Shown here: in pieces, positions 5,867 through 6,862 of the stretch
Numbering within the stretch: the stretch's first letter is position 1
Layout: each line of letters starts with the position of its first letter
Source of the DNA: an uncultured Clostridia bacterium
Lineage (GTDB): Bacteria; Bacillota; Clostridia; Peptostreptococcales; Anaerovoracaceae
Direction of reading: 5' to 3'
Length of the DNA stretch: 6,862 bases
NCBI GenBank assembly: GCA_945788655.1
Contig: CALZMV010000074.1
Location: forward strand, 1 to 6,862
The notes under the pieces: generated by a model
Told to the model about the DNA's origin: nothing
The model's database searches: none
Seen by the model: the letters and a program-made list of their open reading frames with translations, nothing else
Position numbers and translations under genes: made by a program

Positions 5867-6817
5867 ATGAAAATTGTAGATATGCATTGCGATACTTTAA
5901 TAGAAGGCTGGAGACATCCTGAGAAGAGCTTTTATGACGGAGATTTTTCTATTAACCTTAAGCTATTAAAGGAAAATCACAGTTTGTTACAGTTTTTTGC
6001 AATGTACCTTTCAAGAAACGAAATGAAAACCATGGATCCATATGATATTCTAAAGGGCATACATGGATATTATACAAAGCAGATGGAACTTCATAAGGAT
6101 TTAATTCGACCTGTGTACTCGGTAGAAGACGTTATGAAAAACAAGGAAGAAGGCGTTCTTTCTTCATTACTTACAGTTGAAGACGGAGTTTTCATAGATG
6201 GAAAAATTGAGAGAATTCAGGAAGTTTATGATATGGGTGTAAGACTGATTACACTTATGTGGGGATTTGAAAACACAGTTGGCTTCCCATGCATGGATGA
6301 TCCTGAAATTCACATGAAGGGATTAAAGCCTTTTGGCATAGAAGTTGTAGAAAAGATGAATGATCTTGGAATGATTATTGACGTATCACATATGTCTGAA
6401 GGCGGCTTCTACGACGTTGCAAAATACAGCAAGCAGCCATTTGTAGCCTCCCATTCATGCGCAAGAGCTCTATGCAATCACAGAAGAAATCTGACTGATG
6501 ACCAGCTTAAAGTATTAGGCGAAAAGGGCGGTTTTGTTGGTGTTAACTTTGAATGCTCTTTCTTAAAGGAAGGTTCAAGCAGAGCGACAGTAGACCAGGT
6601 AGTTGAACATCTGGAATACATGAAGAACAAGGCCGGCATCGATGCAATCGGCTTTGGCTCAGACTTTGACGGAATAGATGACAATGGAGAAATGGAAAAC
6701 TACAGCGGTTTCAACAAGATTTTAACTGCTATGGAAAGCAAGTTTACCTATGACGAAATCGATAAGATTACACATCTCAATGCTCTCAGAGTGATGAAGG
6801 ACGTTTTGGGAAAATAA
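5867..6817 (+). CDS. M19-family (renal-type) dipeptidase
   Basis: This 316-residue zinc dipeptidase is of the membrane (renal) dipeptidase family, which in bacteria is cytosolic and hydrolyses dipeptides, including L-D forms with a D-residue at the C-terminal position. The amidohydrolase-fold metal ligands are all present: H7 and D9 in DMHCDT, the bridging E105 in VEDG, H175 in DVSH, H196 in ASHS, and D266 in GSDFDG (264-269). R207 and N208 in HRRNLTDDQL fit the conserved arginine that contacts the substrate carboxylate. There is no signal peptide or membrane anchor, in line with a cytosolic bacterial form. Length is near the lower end for the family but no motif is missing. The gene diverges from the amidohydrolase-racemase operon and has its own sigma-54 promoter. 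The natural substrate is unknown; dipeptides from peptide uptake or cell-wall turnover are likely. No terminator is visible in the 45 bases after the stop, so the transcript may continue to a further gene. Confidence 0.94.
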   Translation: MKIVDMHCDTLIEGWRHPEKSFYDGDFSINLKLLKENHSLLQFFAMYLSRNEMKTMDPYDILKGIHGYYTKQMELHKDLIRPVYSVEDVMKNKEEGVLSSLLTVEDGVFIDGKIERIQEVYDMGVRLITLMWGFENTVGFPCMDDPEIHMKGLKPFGIEVVEKMNDLGMIIDVSHMSEGGFYDVAKYSKQPFVASHSCARALCNHRRNLTDDQLKVLGEKGGFVGVNFECSFLKEGSSRATVDQVVEHLEYMKNKAGIDAIGFGSDFDGIDDNGEMENYSGFNKILTAMESKFTYDEIDKITHLNALRVMKDVLGK

Positions 6818-6829
6818 GACAGTAGGCAG

Positions 6830-6862
6830 ATAAATAAACACCGATAGTGAAATAAATAAACA
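6830..6862. repeat. Direct repeat ATAAATAAACA with 22-base period at the window edge
   Basis: ATAAATAAACA occurs at 6830-6840 and exactly again at 6852-6862, 22 bases apart, in the non-coding stretch after the dipeptidase stop. The second copy touches the window end, so there may be more copies beyond. Low sequence complexity makes chance possible; a short tandem array or a repeated operator ahead of the next gene are alternatives. Confidence 0.45.

Noticed and set aside
1..6862. Mobile elements, CRISPR arrays, tRNA or rRNA genes, phage or defence systems
   Set aside because: No transposase, terminal inverted repeats, regular spacer arrays, cloverleaf or rRNA-like sequence could be seen; the dynamin-like protein alone does not make a defence system.

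Overview
The window reads as a fragment of a low-GC, Gram-positive-type anaerobe, most likely a member of the Clostridia. Grounds are the AT-rich sequence, the strong GGAGG-type ribosome binding sites, tight gene packing, and a sigma-54 activator beside peptide and amino-acid catabolic genes, a set-up typical of amino-acid-fermenting clostridia. The order-level assignment is inference; no rRNA or tRNA gene is present to test it.

Left block, + strand, positions 1-3306. The C-terminal end of an unidentified protein (ends 166) is followed after 16 bases by a compact dynamin-like GTPase (183-1439). Four bases later comes a sigma-54-dependent transcriptional activator (1444-3306) with a PAS-like sensor region, an intact AAA+ domain with GAFTGA loop, and a Fis-type helix-turn-helix. 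The spacing suggests one transcript, and the poor ribosome binding site of the activator suggests translational coupling to the GTPase gene. The block ends at a long perfect hairpin (3317-3364) that also serves the genes converging from the right.

Right block, positions 3373-6817. On the - strand, an M20-family amidohydrolase (5690-4482) and an alanine racemase-type PLP enzyme (4488-3373) overlap by 7 bases and form an operon. Divergent from them, on the + strand, is an M19 (renal-type) dipeptidase (5867-6817). The 176-base divergent gap (5691-5866) is the only sizeable non-coding stretch and is densely organised. It holds two back-to-back sigma-54 promoters (5741-5756 on -, 5786-5801 on +), each with the exact GG-N10-GC geometry. 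A 15-base palindrome, ACACC-N5-GGTGT, lies between them, and an 8-base direct repeat sits at the predicted - strand transcription start.

How the parts may fit (inference). The activator encoded 2 kb away is the only visible candidate to fire the two sigma-54 promoters. It would switch on a small peptide-salvage set: the dipeptidase releases amino acids (M19 enzymes accept D-residues at the C-terminal side), the amidohydrolase de-acylates amino acids, and the racemase interconverts D and L forms. The individual families are well known. The less ordinary points are the divergent sigma-54 control of this set, the PAS fold split by a long insertion in the activator, and the pairing of a short dynamin-like GTPase with a sigma-54 activator.
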